DNA of 64,000 bases from Olivibacter sp. SDN3. Its GTDB lineage: Bacteria > Bacteroidota > Bacteroidia > Sphingobacteriales > Sphingobacteriaceae. The stretch lies in NCBI RefSeq assembly GCF_014334135.1, contig NZ_CP060497.1, positions 930,001 to 994,000 on the forward strand, given 5' to 3'. Below, piece after piece: positions 17,899 through 26,656 of the stretch; position 1 is the first letter of the stretch; each line of letters starts with the position of its first letter. The translations under genes were made by a program, and so were the position numbers. The notes under the pieces are model-generated. The model worked only from the letters and a program-made list of their open reading frames with translations. It had not been told where the DNA came from and did no database searches.

Positions 17899-18897
17899 CT
17901 AAATTACCTGAAAACCGCAAGCATAAGGATCGTCATCGTCTATGATGATATGATTATAGCCCGTGATAAGGGCCCAGCCTTCGATCCTTGGAACAATGGC
18001 CGGTTTTCCTGCTACGGCTGTTTCTGTCTCAATGGTACCTATAAACTGGGAGCCTATATAACTTTCATGAGTAAAACGATCTCCTTTTTTCAATTTCCCT
18101 TTGGCATACCATTGTGCCATACGCGCCGAGGTACCCGTTCCACAGGGGGAACGATCAAGTGCATTTTCGCCTACCAGGACGGCATTACGGCCGCTAGCCT
18201 TCGGATCCACTGGCCTACCGGTCCACTGGATATGACTGAGACCAAAAATATGAGGGTCTTCGGGATGAATAAATTCATATTTTTCATTAAGTAGTCGACG
18301 AATAATTTTGCCATAATGGATAAGCTGACTGGCAGTAAAGCTATTAATATCGGAAAAGTTGTCCTGTGGATCAATAATACCATAAAAGTTACCGCCATAA
18401 GCAACGTCTACTTTTAAAGTGCCTAAATCCGGACAGTCAACAACCAAGGCGTCCGCATATAGAAAAGATTTTACATTGGTTAGCTTAACGGATTTCACCC
18501 GCTTTCCATCCTGTTGGTAATCGACCAGTATCAAGCCTGCTGGCGTTTCTAACCTTAGTTTACCCGGAACCTTAGGCCGTATCAGTCCTTCTTCGATAGC
18601 AATAGTAACCGTACCGATGGTTCCATGCCCACACATTGGTAAGCAACCACTCGTTTCGATATATAAAACGCCAATGTCATTGCCCGGATCACAGGGTGGA
18701 TAGAGCAGGCTCCCGCTCATCATATCATGACCCCTTGGTTCAAACATGAGTCCCTTGCGAATCCAATCGTACTCCTTCATAAAATGAAGGCGGCGTTCCA
18801 TCATGCTATCACCGTTCAATAAAGGAACACCTCCAGCCACCAGGCGCACTGGACAGCCACAAGTATGGGCGTCAATACAGAAAAATGTTCTCTTCAT
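17899..18897 (-). CDS. 4-hydroxyproline 2-epimerase
   Basis: A 332-residue member of the proline racemase family, which interconverts trans-4-hydroxy-L-proline and cis-4-hydroxy-D-proline by two-base proton transfer. Both catalytic cysteines are present: Cys89 in LPMCGHGTIG and Cys252 in DRSPCGTGTSARMA. The trans-3-hydroxyproline dehydratase branch has Ser or Thr instead of a Cys in one of these positions, so the epimerase branch is favoured. Cytoplasmic; no signal. It lies 7 bases after the aldehyde dehydrogenase and before the flavoprotein that would use its product. True proline racemase is the main alternative; the operon context speaks against it. Confidence 0.92.
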   Translation of the reverse strand: MKRTFFCIDAHTCGCPVRLVAGGVPLLNGDSMMERRLHFMKEYDWIRKGLMFEPRGHDMMSGSLLYPPCDPGNDIGVLYIETSGCLPMCGHGTIGTVTIAIEEGLIRPKVPGKLRLETPAGLILVDYQQDGKRVKSVKLTNVKSFLYADALVVDCPDLGTLKVDVAYGGNFYGIIDPQDNFSDINSFTASQLIHYGKIIRRLLNEKYEFIHPEDPHIFGLSHIQWTGRPVDPKASGRNAVLVGENALDRSPCGTGTSARMAQWYAKGKLKKGDRFTHESYIGSQFIGTIETETAVAGKPAIVPRIEGWALITGYNHIIIDDDDPYACGFQVI

Positions 18898-18904
18898 TTT
18901 TTTA

Positions 18905-20395
18905 TTAGCTTGCTGCTATGGGCTCCTTCGTCCATACATTATTCACCATACGGAAAACACCTAGAGGATTGCTATTTTTCAGTGCATCGGGCAGTAGACT
19001 GTCCGGCCAATTTTGAAAGGCTAACGGTCTTAGGAAACGTCTGATCGCATCAGGGCCTACGGAAGTAAAGCGGCTATCGGTAGTTGCCGGAAATGGTCCG
19101 CCGTGCTGCATCGCAGTGCAGACCTCTACTCCCGTGGGCATCCCATTAAAGAGCAAGCGCCCACATTTGTCTTTCAGTTCTTCTACCAAATCCTGATGCT
19201 GACGGATATCGTCCTCGTCCGCCACCAGCGTGATGGTTAGCTGTCCGTCCAACTTTTTGGCTACCGCTAGCATTTCTGCTTCATCACGACAGGAAACTAT
19301 GAGTCCGAAAGGACCGAAGACTTCTTCGAACAGGGCACCATTCAGTAACAAACGGTCAGCTGCGACCTCGGCCACTAAGGCGCGTCCCTGTCCTTCGGCT
19401 GCTTCCTCTCGCGCTGCAGCAAGCACCTCCACTTCCTCGTTCGCCAATAGTTGCTCCTGCTTCGACACATAGCTTGCGGCAATACCTCCATGTAACATAC
19501 GGGCCGGAGCAACCGCTTGGACGCCTCTAACAATATGCTCCTTCAATTGCTCAAATGCTGCCGATGAGATACCAGCCAGTACGCCGGGATTTGTGCAGAA
19601 CTGTCCAACACCCAAGGTTAGGGAAGCTACATATTGCACTGCTAAAGCCTCAGGATCTGCCTGCAATTTGTTGGGTAACACAAAAAGAGGGTTTATGCTT
19701 CCCATTTCAGCGAAAACCGGTATCGGTTCTTTACGCTTAGCTGCTAAATCAAATAGCGCTTTTCCACCTTGGAAAGAACCCGTAAAGGCTACCGCTTTCG
19801 TTGCTGGATGATGCACCAGAAAGGCGCCCGACTCCTTAGAATCCCCATATACATGATGAAAGACACCGGGATGTGCCTTGGCCTTCTCGATCGCACTTTT
19901 AATAGCCTCCGCCATGAGCGTAGAGGTTTTAGGATGCGCAGGGTGTGCCTTAACTATCACCGGACAGCCGGCAGCTAAAGCACTGGCCGTATCGCCCCCT
20001 GCGGTAGAGAATGCGAAAGGGAAATTACTTGCGCCGAAGACCACTACAGGGCCCAGTCCTACCTTCATCTTCCGTAAATCCGGTTTGGGCGGTGTCTTAT
20101 CAGGAACGGCTGTATCGATACTCAGCTCCAAGCAGTTCCCTGCCACCAATGCGTCCGCATAACTTCTCCACTGGAATACCGTACGTGCCCGCTCTCCTAC
20201 CAAACGCGCTTCCGGAAGGGCCGTTTCTGCCATTGCGGTATCGATCAAATTCGATCCGAGGGATGCAATTTTATCGGCAATAGCATACATAAGTGTCGCC
20301 CTATCGGCGATCGACTGATTTTTAAGGTACTGAAAAGCTTCTGTTGCTTTCTCAAATGCTGTTGTAATTTCTTCTTTCGACGTTTCTTTATACAT
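18905..20395 (-). CDS. Alpha-ketoglutarate semialdehyde dehydrogenase
   Basis: A 496-residue aldehyde dehydrogenase of the KGSADH branch, oxidising 2,5-dioxopentanoate to alpha-ketoglutarate with NAD(P). Catalytic residues are visible: Asn124 in GASNFPFAFS, Lys149 in VIVKAHPAHP, Glu230 in FAEMGSINP and the nucleophile Cys267 in GVGQFCTNP. The SNFPFAFS and EMGSINP signatures are those of the ketoglutarate semialdehyde enzymes rather than generic ALDHs. It catalyses the last step of hydroxyproline catabolism and also of some arabinose/glucarate routes. Spacing is 11 bases from the upstream DapA-like gene and 7 to the epimerase. Confidence 0.93.
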   Translation of the reverse strand: MYKETSKEEITTAFEKATEAFQYLKNQSIADRATLMYAIADKIASLGSNLIDTAMAETALPEARLVGERARTVFQWRSYADALVAGNCLELSIDTAVPDKTPPKPDLRKMKVGLGPVVVFGASNFPFAFSTAGGDTASALAAGCPVIVKAHPAHPKTSTLMAEAIKSAIEKAKAHPGVFHHVYGDSKESGAFLVHHPATKAVAFTGSFQGGKALFDLAAKRKEPIPVFAEMGSINPLFVLPNKLQADPEALAVQYVASLTLGVGQFCTNPGVLAGISSAAFEQLKEHIVRGVQAVAPARMLHGGIAASYVSKQEQLLANEEVEVLAAAREEAAEGQGRALVAEVAADRLLLNGALFEEVFGPFGLIVSCRDEAEMLAVAKKLDGQLTITLVADEDDIRQHQDLVEELKDKCGRLLFNGMPTGVEVCTAMQHGGPFPATTDSRFTSVGPDAIRRFLRPLAFQNWPDSLLPDALKNSNPLGVFRMVNNVWTKEPIAAS

Positions 20396-20406
20396 ATCTC
20401 TTTCCG

Positions 20407-21318
20407 CTAAGCGTCTATTGCCAAAGTTGGTCTATTTACGTTACTTTCTTCAATAATTTTTAATACACGTTCCCGCTCCTCTCCTATAAGCGGTAGACGT
20501 GGCGCCCGTACGTGCTCATTGCAGATACCCTCATTGGTTGCCGCCAACTTGATATATTGTACCAATTTGGGATGGATATCCAATTCCAGAAGAGGCATGA
20601 ACCAACGGTAAATATTTACCGCCTCTTCATAATTGCCCGATTGCACATGGTTATAAATCGCTACGGTTTCCTTCGGATAAGCATCAACCAACCCGGCTAC
20701 CAACCCGTCGGCTCCGATCATTAAGGATTCCAAAGATATAGGGTCCACCCCACCCAATACTTTAAAGCGATCGCCAAAACGATTGATCATCCGCGTAATA
20801 TTGGTAAGATCCCTGCTCGACTCCTTTACTGCTTGTATGTTGGGTAACTCAGCCAACTCGGCGAACATATCCACCGTGACATAAATACCGTAATCTATCG
20901 GATTATTGTAGATCATAATGGGTAAGCTGGTGCTTTTGGCTACCGCCTTAAAATATTCGACAGTTTCCCGGGTGTCTGCCTTATAACGCATAGGTGGGAG
21001 CAGCATTAATCCATCCGCGCCAAGCGCTTCGGCCTGCTGCGCAATAGCGGTAGCTTCCCGTGTTGCCTGCTCAGCGATATTCAATATTACGGGGTAGTCA
21101 TCACCTACTGTTTCTTTAGCTACCTTTAGCAATTCAAACTTTTCCTCCCTACTTAAGGTACTCGCTTCACCTAACGAACCTGCTAAAATCAGTCCGTGAA
21201 CCCCCGCATCGGTTTGAGCGCGAAGGTTTTTTTTAAACATATCATAATCAATGGCGCCCTCAGCAGTGAAGGGGGTCAGTAATGCAGGATAAATTCCTTT
21301 CCAAAGTTCTTTACTCAT
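20407..21318 (-). CDS. DapA-family aldolase/deaminase, probable pyrroline-4-hydroxy-2-carboxylate deaminase
   Basis: A 303-residue TIM-barrel Schiff-base enzyme of the dihydrodipicolinate synthase/N-acetylneuraminate lyase family. The Schiff-base Lys165 lies in IQAVKESSRD and the catalytic Tyr137 in IMIYNNPIDYG; the GSLGE substrate loop is at about 48-52. In hydroxyproline operons this family converts pyrroline-4-hydroxy-2-carboxylate to ketoglutarate semialdehyde with loss of ammonia. The start MSKELWKGIYP at 21318 is preferred over an in-frame ATG at 21384, because the extra 22 residues are not family sequence and would run into the intergenic operator. It is the first structural gene after the regulator. 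Confidence 0.88.
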   Translation of the reverse strand: MSKELWKGIYPALLTPFTAEGAIDYDMFKKNLRAQTDAGVHGLILAGSLGEASTLSREEKFELLKVAKETVGDDYPVILNIAEQATREATAIAQQAEALGADGLMLLPPMRYKADTRETVEYFKAVAKSTSLPIMIYNNPIDYGIYVTVDMFAELAELPNIQAVKESSRDLTNITRMINRFGDRFKVLGGVDPISLESLMIGADGLVAGLVDAYPKETVAIYNHVQSGNYEEAVNIYRWFMPLLELDIHPKLVQYIKLAATNEGICNEHVRAPRLPLIGEERERVLKIIEESNVNRPTLAIDA

Positions 21319-21393
21319 TGTCTGTATCTTTTTTCTCCAAAGGTAAAGCGTACTTTTTTTGTCATCCTTCCATGTATTAATCAATCATGTGCG

Positions 21394-21405
21394 TATTTTA
21401 ACCTG
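21394..21405 (-). promoter_or_regulatory. Putative AraC-regulator site in front of the hydroxyproline genes
   Basis: The minus-strand sequence CAGGTTAAAATA here is identical over 12 bases to 22365-22376 upstream of the regulator gene. It lies 76 bases before the start of the DapA-like gene, a suitable distance for an activator site. Binding is inferred from the repeat only. Confidence 0.5.
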
Positions 21406-21411
21406 TGAGTA

Positions 21412-22290
21412 TCACTGGATATTTCGTTGAAAATTGACCATATATTCTTTGGGAGAGTTCCCGATCACGCTTTTAAACACCCTATTAAAATTGGTAATGC
21501 TGTTAAAGCCACAATTATAGGCCACACCAGAGATGCTTTCACATTTCTGATGAGTCAGTTTTTTGCAGGCTTCATGTACACGCATCTCATTTAAGAAGGC
21601 AACAAATGTGTTTCCGGTATGTTTTTTAAAATAACGGCAAAAGGCCTGCGGTGTGAGATTTGCTTGGTCGGCAACTTCTTCCAAGGTGATGGGTTTGGTG
21701 AAATTACGCGAAATAAAGTTATATATAGACCCGATGCGGATACCCTCATTTTCGGAAATAGCTGAATTCTTACCACCTGAAAGTGGCATAATAGCTTTGG
21801 AAACATTATATAAAGAACGTAACAGATAGAAAAAATGCATGAGCTGGTCCATCTGCCCGGCATTTTTTAACCGTAGTACACGACGGGATACTTCCTTGAT
21901 GTATTCTGGAGGCACCTTAAATCCATTTGCATGGTCTTTGACAAAATTCTTGAGCATATAGCATTCAGGCAAGTGAAATAAAGATGCTAGTTTGCCATTT
22001 GGATCGAAGAATACCGATATGGAGCGTACCTGTTTGGGATGATGTTCATCGAAATAATCAGCATTACTTTTAAATACGTGCGATTGATTGGCTCCCAGAA
22101 GAAAAATATCATTTTCCCGAAATGCATGCATACTATTATCAACAATCAAGGTTCCCTTTCCTTCCAAAATCCACATCAGCTGCGCTTCCTGGTGACGATG
22201 GAGGTGAGGATAAAAATGTGACATGCAGTCCTCCTGAACGATTACTGTTCGGTCTGGCGCAACAGGGATGGTAAATTGAAGTGTCTTCAT
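21412..22290 (-). CDS. AraC-family transcriptional regulator of the hydroxyproline operon
   Basis: A 292-residue regulator with an N-terminal cupin-type sensing domain (HLHRHQEAQLMWILEGKG, about residues 28-45) and a C-terminal AraC double helix-turn-helix (about 190-290; ITLEEVADQANLTPQAFCRY and SISGVAYNCGFNSITNFNRV). The start MKTLQF at 22290 is chosen; an upstream ATG at 22350 adds 20 residues outside the domain. It lies 93 bases before the catabolic genes on the same strand and is divergent from the peptidase genes, so it is placed to control both. The ligand is probably hydroxyproline or an intermediate, by context only. Confidence 0.88.
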   Translation of the reverse strand: MKTLQFTIPVAPDRTVIVQEDCMSHFYPHLHRHQEAQLMWILEGKGTLIVDNSMHAFRENDIFLLGANQSHVFKSNADYFDEHHPKQVRSISVFFDPNGKLASLFHLPECYMLKNFVKDHANGFKVPPEYIKEVSRRVLRLKNAGQMDQLMHFFYLLRSLYNVSKAIMPLSGGKNSAISENEGIRIGSIYNFISRNFTKPITLEEVADQANLTPQAFCRYFKKHTGNTFVAFLNEMRVHEACKKLTHQKCESISGVAYNCGFNSITNFNRVFKSVIGNSPKEYMVNFQRNIQ

Positions 22291-22364
22291 TTCATTCCGG
22301 TTTGGTATATTAGGTAAAGTGAATTTGCCAATTTTAACCCGTAAAAGCAAGCAAATACAAAAAA

Positions 22365-22430
22365 CAGGTTAAAATATGGTTAATATTAGTTAATTGACAG
22401 TAACACACAATCAAAATGGTTAAAATATGG
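22365..22430. promoter_or_regulatory. Paired 13-bp direct repeats in the divergent control region
   Basis: GGTTAAAATATGG occurs exactly at 22367-22379 and at 22418-22430, 51 bases apart (about five helical turns). The first copy extends to CAGGTTAAAATA, which recurs at 21394-21405. An inverted half copy (TTTTAACC) lies at about 22332-22339. Such spaced direct repeats suit a dimeric AraC regulator. The remaining divergent region 22431-22764 shows no gene. Confidence 0.6.
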
Positions 22431-22764
22431 AAAGGATCAGAGAAAAACAGTATTGGGAGCTTCGACAAGAAGTATGAAATTTACTTTTCATCTGATTATT
22501 TTACTTTCAACTGTCAGATGGAGTCTTTGATGTTTAAAAAATGTAAGCACGTCCCTATGTGATATAATGCTTATTTTAATCATGTCAGGTTTATAATTTG
22601 GGTGATTTACCGATCGCTTATATTGACCCTAAGACCGTATCACTTTTGAAATGGATGTGGATGCCACAGCGCATAATAGCCTCATCTTAAGTTATTGGAG
22701 GATACATCTCTTACATGGCCGGCCCTTTTTACGGCGCGCGGATGGTAAGAGCAGAATAATTTGT

Positions 22765-22808
22765 AAAATGCCAGGCATTTTATCTATTTTGTCCTCCCGA
22801 GGCATTTT
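22765..22808. promoter_or_regulatory. Dyad AAAATGCC/GGCATTTT upstream of the Xaa-Pro aminopeptidase
   Basis: A perfect 8-bp inverted repeat with a one-base centre occupies 22765-22781, and a third half copy GGCATTTT is at 22801-22808. It ends about 20-45 bases before the start codon at 22827, where a repressor would block transcription. No T run argues for a terminator. Confidence 0.45.
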
Positions 22809-22826
22809 GATTTAACATGAAAGACG

Positions 22827-24227
22827 ATGTTCAGCACAGATACTTATAAGCATAGGCGCCGTGTTTTGGGGGAAGAGGTGGGCAGTGGCGTGCTTTTATT
22901 TTTGGGAAACGAGGAATCGCCTATGAATTATGCAGACAATACTTTCCCTTTCCGACAGGACAGCACTTTTTTATATTATTTCGGCATACAGGAGCCAAAG
23001 TTAGTGGCCATTATTGATATCGATGAAAATCGGACTATACTCTTTGGCGATGAATTGAGCATTGATGACATCATTTGGATGGGTAGACAGGAAACCTTGA
23101 CCGAAAAAGGATTCAAATCGGGCATAGACTACGTTTATCCAAGTAACGAGTTGCCGATTTACCTGAAAAAAGCGCAACAACAAGAGCGGCCGGTACATCT
23201 TCTCCCGCCCTATCGAGCGGAAAACAAGATCAGTTTATGGGGTTTACTGGGTGTCGCTCCACAGGACACCAAGCACAAGGCTTCGACTTCTTTTATACAG
23301 GCTGTCGTGGCGCAACGTTCGATAAAAAGTAGCGAAGAAATTATCGAAATTGAAAAAGCGGTTAATACTTCTGTTGAGATGCATTTGCTGGCCATGAACA
23401 TGGTACGTCCAGGCGTCACCGAATTGCAGATCGCTAATGCGGTGCAAGCCCTTGCGCAGAATAGTGGTGGTGCATTGGCTTACCCGACCATCCTCAGCAT
23501 TCATGGTGAAATTTTGCATAACCACAAGCATGTCCACACCTTGCAAGCCGGCCAGTTGATACTCCATGACTCCGGTGCCGAGACGGCGATGGGCTATGCG
23601 GGCGATCTGACACGCACTTTTCCGGTGAGTGATAAATTCACCGACAAGCAAAAGGAAGTATATGATGTTGTCAGGCAGGCACTGCTACAGGCTTCTGACC
23701 AGTTGGCTCCAGGGATCCGTTTTTTAGATATTCATTTTACGGCATGTAGAGCCTTGGTCGAAGGCTTAAAATCTATTGGACTTATGCACGGCAATACGGA
23801 AGAAGCCGTGGCGGCGGGGGCGCATACGCTCTTTTTCCAATGCGGTACCGGTCATATGATGGGGCTGGATGTGCATGATATGGAAGACCTTGGTGAACAA
23901 TATGTGGGTTATACCGACAGCTTAAAAAAAGATACAGAAACCTTTGGCTTAAAATCCTTAAGGCTGGGCAAGGAGTTAGTCGGAGGATACGTTTTAACAG
24001 TTGAACCTGGCATTTACTTTATTCCTGAACTGATAGACCTTTGGAAATCCGAAGATAAGCTGGAAGCGTTTATTAATTATCAAGCACTGGAACAATACCG
24101 GGATTTTGGGGGTATACGCCTGGAGGACAATTTTCTGATCACCGGTGACGGACACCGAAAACTCGGCAATGCGCTTCCTACCAGTATACAAGCGATTGAG
24201 GATATCAAGCAACAAAGAGCAAAATAA
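22827..24227 (+). CDS. pepP: Xaa-Pro aminopeptidase (M24B)
   Basis: A 466-residue cytoplasmic metallopeptidase that removes an N-terminal residue preceding proline. An aminopeptidase P N-terminal domain (about 1-150) is followed by the pita-bread fold. All five metal ligands are present: Asp248 and Asp260 (LHDSGAET and GDLTRTF), His343 (GTGHMMGLDVHD), Glu393 (VEPGIYF) and Glu433 (GIRLEDNF). It heads a plus-strand transcript divergent from the hydroxyproline operon. The next gene starts one base after its stop, so translation is probably coupled. In this setting it would free (hydroxy)proline-containing peptides from their N-terminal residue. Confidence 0.95.
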   Translation: MFSTDTYKHRRRVLGEEVGSGVLLFLGNEESPMNYADNTFPFRQDSTFLYYFGIQEPKLVAIIDIDENRTILFGDELSIDDIIWMGRQETLTEKGFKSGIDYVYPSNELPIYLKKAQQQERPVHLLPPYRAENKISLWGLLGVAPQDTKHKASTSFIQAVVAQRSIKSSEEIIEIEKAVNTSVEMHLLAMNMVRPGVTELQIANAVQALAQNSGGALAYPTILSIHGEILHNHKHVHTLQAGQLILHDSGAETAMGYAGDLTRTFPVSDKFTDKQKEVYDVVRQALLQASDQLAPGIRFLDIHFTACRALVEGLKSIGLMHGNTEEAVAAGAHTLFFQCGTGHMMGLDVHDMEDLGEQYVGYTDSLKKDTETFGLKSLRLGKELVGGYVLTVEPGIYFIPELIDLWKSEDKLEAFINYQALEQYRDFGGIRLEDNFLITGDGHRKLGNALPTSIQAIEDIKQQRAK

Positions 24228-24228
24228 C

Positions 24229-26427
24229 ATGAACAAGCCTATTATTATATATCGAGTTATCCGGATAAGTTTTTTCGTTTGCGGCTTCCTTTTTGCCATG
24301 CCAAGCCTTTGGGCGCAACCCAGCTTTAAAACCCAATGGACGCCTGATGGAAACAGCTACTATGAGCTTGCTGATGACGCGATCGTCGCTGTGAATTTGT
24401 TGGACCGGACGTCGATAGACACCTTCCTGAATCAAGCGGACCTGACGCCGGCCGACAGTGGTAACCCATTACCTGTCCGGAATTTCAGCATATCGCCCAG
24501 TCAGGAAAAGGTGCTCCTGTTTACCCATACCCAGCGGGTTTGGCGTTACCATACCCGGGGCGATTATTGGCTATACGATCGCAAGCAACAAAGCTTAAAA
24601 AAACTGGGTGCCTCACTTCCAGCTTCCTCGCTCATGTTTGCTAAATTCTCGCCGGACGAAACAAAGGTTGCTTATGTAAGCAAGCACAATATTTATGTGG
24701 AAGATTTAAGCACAGGAGCAATTACCACATTGACCGAAGATGGCACCGACCGCTTGATTAATGGTACGTTCGACTGGGCTTATGAAGAAGAATTTGGTTG
24801 CCGGGATGGCTTCCGGTGGTCGCCTGACAGTAAATCTATCGCATATTGGAAAATTGATGCACAGACGATCCGTAATTACCTTATGCTTAACACCACGGAC
24901 TCCACCTATTCGTTTACCATTCCCGTAGAATATCCGAAGGCCGGACAAGACCCGAGCCTTTGCGCAATTTATACCGTAGATATAGCGAATAAAAGGCATC
25001 AAAAAATGGACATCGTAGGCGATCCCGCCCAACATTACCTGCCACGCATGGAATGGACATTGGATGGGGCCTCCCTCATCGTGCAGCAACTGAATCGCAA
25101 GCAGAATCAAAGTAAAATCCTGCTTTGCGATGCGGCTACGGGAGCGAGCCAAAGCATTTACGAAGAGACAGACGATGCCTGGATTGATATCAAAGCACGC
25201 TGGAACGATGATGACCCCAGCGGTTGGGAATGGATAGAAGAGGGGAAAGCTTTTATATGGGTCAGCGAAAAAGACGGTTGGCGACACCTGTACCGTATTG
25301 ACCTCAAGGGTAAAGAAATCTTGCTTACACCTGGTGACTATGATGTGATCAATATAGACTTGATTGACGAGGCTGGGCGATCAATTTATTTCAGTGCTTC
25401 GCCAACTAATGCCACGCAAAAATACCTGTACCAGGTATCACTTAAGGGCGGTAAGGCCAAACGGCTTTCGCCGGAAGCTCAGGCAGGCACGCATAGTTAT
25501 CAATTTTCGCCTAATGGGAAATTTGCCATTCATGATTTCAGTAGTCATGAACACTATCAAAGCGGAGCTGTGATCAGCATACCGGATCATAAAGCGCTGG
25601 CACCAGCTGCGGTTGATCGTGGTTTGCCTGAACATATGGCAAAACCCGAATTTTTTAAAATCACTACGGTGGACGGTGTGGAAATGGACGGCTGGATGGT
25701 CAAACCGCAGCCCTTTGATTCGACAAAGCGATATCCCGTTGTGTTTCATGTTTATGGAGAACCTGCCGGCCAAACCGTTACCGACACTTATGGGGCTGGA
25801 TTCAACCGCCTTTACGATGGCGATATGGCGGGCGACGGTTATTTATACATTTCGGTCGAAAACAGAGGTACGCCAGCTCCGAGGGGGCGTGCTTGGCGCA
25901 AAGCGATTTATCGTAATATTGGTACGATCAACATTCGCGATCAAGCAATGGCAGCAAAGGAGATTCTAAAATGGGATTTTGTCGACTCTTCACGGGTAGC
26001 CGTTTGGGGATGGAGTGGTGGCGGATCATCAACGCTTAATTTATTATTTCAGTATCCCGAGATTTACCAGACGGGTGTCGCGGTAGCCGCTGTCGGCAAT
26101 CAATTGATGTATGATAATATCTATCAGGAACGTTATATGGGCATTCCGCAGGAAACAGAAGCAGACTTTTTAAAGGGTTCTCCAGTGACGTATGCAAAGA
26201 ACCTGCAAGGAAATCTGCTCTATATCCATGGTACGGCAGACGATAATGTACATTACCAGAACGCCGAATTGTTGATCAATGAATTGATTAAGCATAATAA
26301 GCAATTTGAGTTGATGTCCTACCCTAATCGGAGCCATTCGATCTCCGAAGGGGAAGGCACTACCACTCATTTACGTACTTTGTTCACTAATTATTTAAAG
26401 AAACATTGCCCGCCGGGCGGGCAATAA
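24229..26427 (+). CDS. DPP-IV-type S9 prolyl dipeptidyl peptidase
   Basis: A 732-residue exported serine peptidase that cuts Xaa-Pro dipeptides from peptide N-termini. The signal peptide ends PSLWAQ at about residue 24. A DPP-IV N-terminal beta-propeller covers about 80-450 and includes the substrate-anchoring YEEEFGCRDGFRWSPD. The alpha/beta-hydrolase domain carries Ser596 in GWSGGGSS, Asp671 in HGTADDNVHYQ and His703 in NRSHSIS. The start is placed at 24229 because it follows the pepP stop by one base and opens directly into the signal peptide; an in-frame ATG at 24145 would overlap pepP by 83 bases. The glycine-rich GWSGGG differs from the usual GWSYGG but keeps the nucleophile. Confidence 0.94.
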   Translation: MNKPIIIYRVIRISFFVCGFLFAMPSLWAQPSFKTQWTPDGNSYYELADDAIVAVNLLDRTSIDTFLNQADLTPADSGNPLPVRNFSISPSQEKVLLFTHTQRVWRYHTRGDYWLYDRKQQSLKKLGASLPASSLMFAKFSPDETKVAYVSKHNIYVEDLSTGAITTLTEDGTDRLINGTFDWAYEEEFGCRDGFRWSPDSKSIAYWKIDAQTIRNYLMLNTTDSTYSFTIPVEYPKAGQDPSLCAIYTVDIANKRHQKMDIVGDPAQHYLPRMEWTLDGASLIVQQLNRKQNQSKILLCDAATGASQSIYEETDDAWIDIKARWNDDDPSGWEWIEEGKAFIWVSEKDGWRHLYRIDLKGKEILLTPGDYDVINIDLIDEAGRSIYFSASPTNATQKYLYQVSLKGGKAKRLSPEAQAGTHSYQFSPNGKFAIHDFSSHEHYQSGAVISIPDHKALAPAAVDRGLPEHMAKPEFFKITTVDGVEMDGWMVKPQPFDSTKRYPVVFHVYGEPAGQTVTDTYGAGFNRLYDGDMAGDGYLYISVENRGTPAPRGRAWRKAIYRNIGTINIRDQAMAAKEILKWDFVDSSRVAVWGWSGGGSSTLNLLFQYPEIYQTGVAVAAVGNQLMYDNIYQERYMGIPQETEADFLKGSPVTYAKNLQGNLLYIHGTADDNVHYQNAELLINELIKHNKQFELMSYPNRSHSISEGEGTTTHLRTLFTNYLKKHCPPGGQ
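26405..26425 (+). repeat. Perfect GC hairpin across the DPP-IV gene end
   Basis: ATTGCCCGCC and its exact complement flank a single G, ending inside the stop codon region. The stem codes the last residues PPGGQ. There is no following T run, so it may be a 3'-end stabiliser rather than a terminator. Confidence 0.5.
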
Positions 26428-26547
26428 TTAGTAATTGATTTATAGCGCGCTGTGTTATGCATGTATAATTGCTCACTTTGCTGCTGATATTGCTAAAGTC
26501 GGCCTTGGCTGATGCGATTAGCAGGAGCTTACTAAAGCATAAAGGTT

Positions 26548-26608
26548 GTAACATCAGGCACAGCCGCGGCTTTTTTTGTTACTTTTTTCAGCTGCAGGAA
26601 AAAAGTAA
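26548..26608 (+). terminator. Tandem inverted repeats between the DPP-IV and M1 peptidase genes
   Basis: GTAACA...TGTTAC (26548-26553/26577-26582) encloses a GC-rich AGCCGCGGCT and a run of seven T. It overlaps a second perfect 11-bp inverted repeat, TTACTTTTTTC/GAAAAAAGTAA (26579-26589/26598-26608) with an 8-base loop. The first looks like a weak terminator and the second may be an operator for the following gene at 26657. Confidence 0.45.
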
Positions 26609-26656
26609 GTATAAATAATTTGCCAATTGTCGTATATTAACGTTATTACTTGCATA

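Noticed and set aside
24706-25287. Minus-strand open frame of 193 codons
   Set aside because: It is antisense to the DPP-IV propeller, which is colinear with its family; the antisense product is cysteine- and proline-rich without a family.
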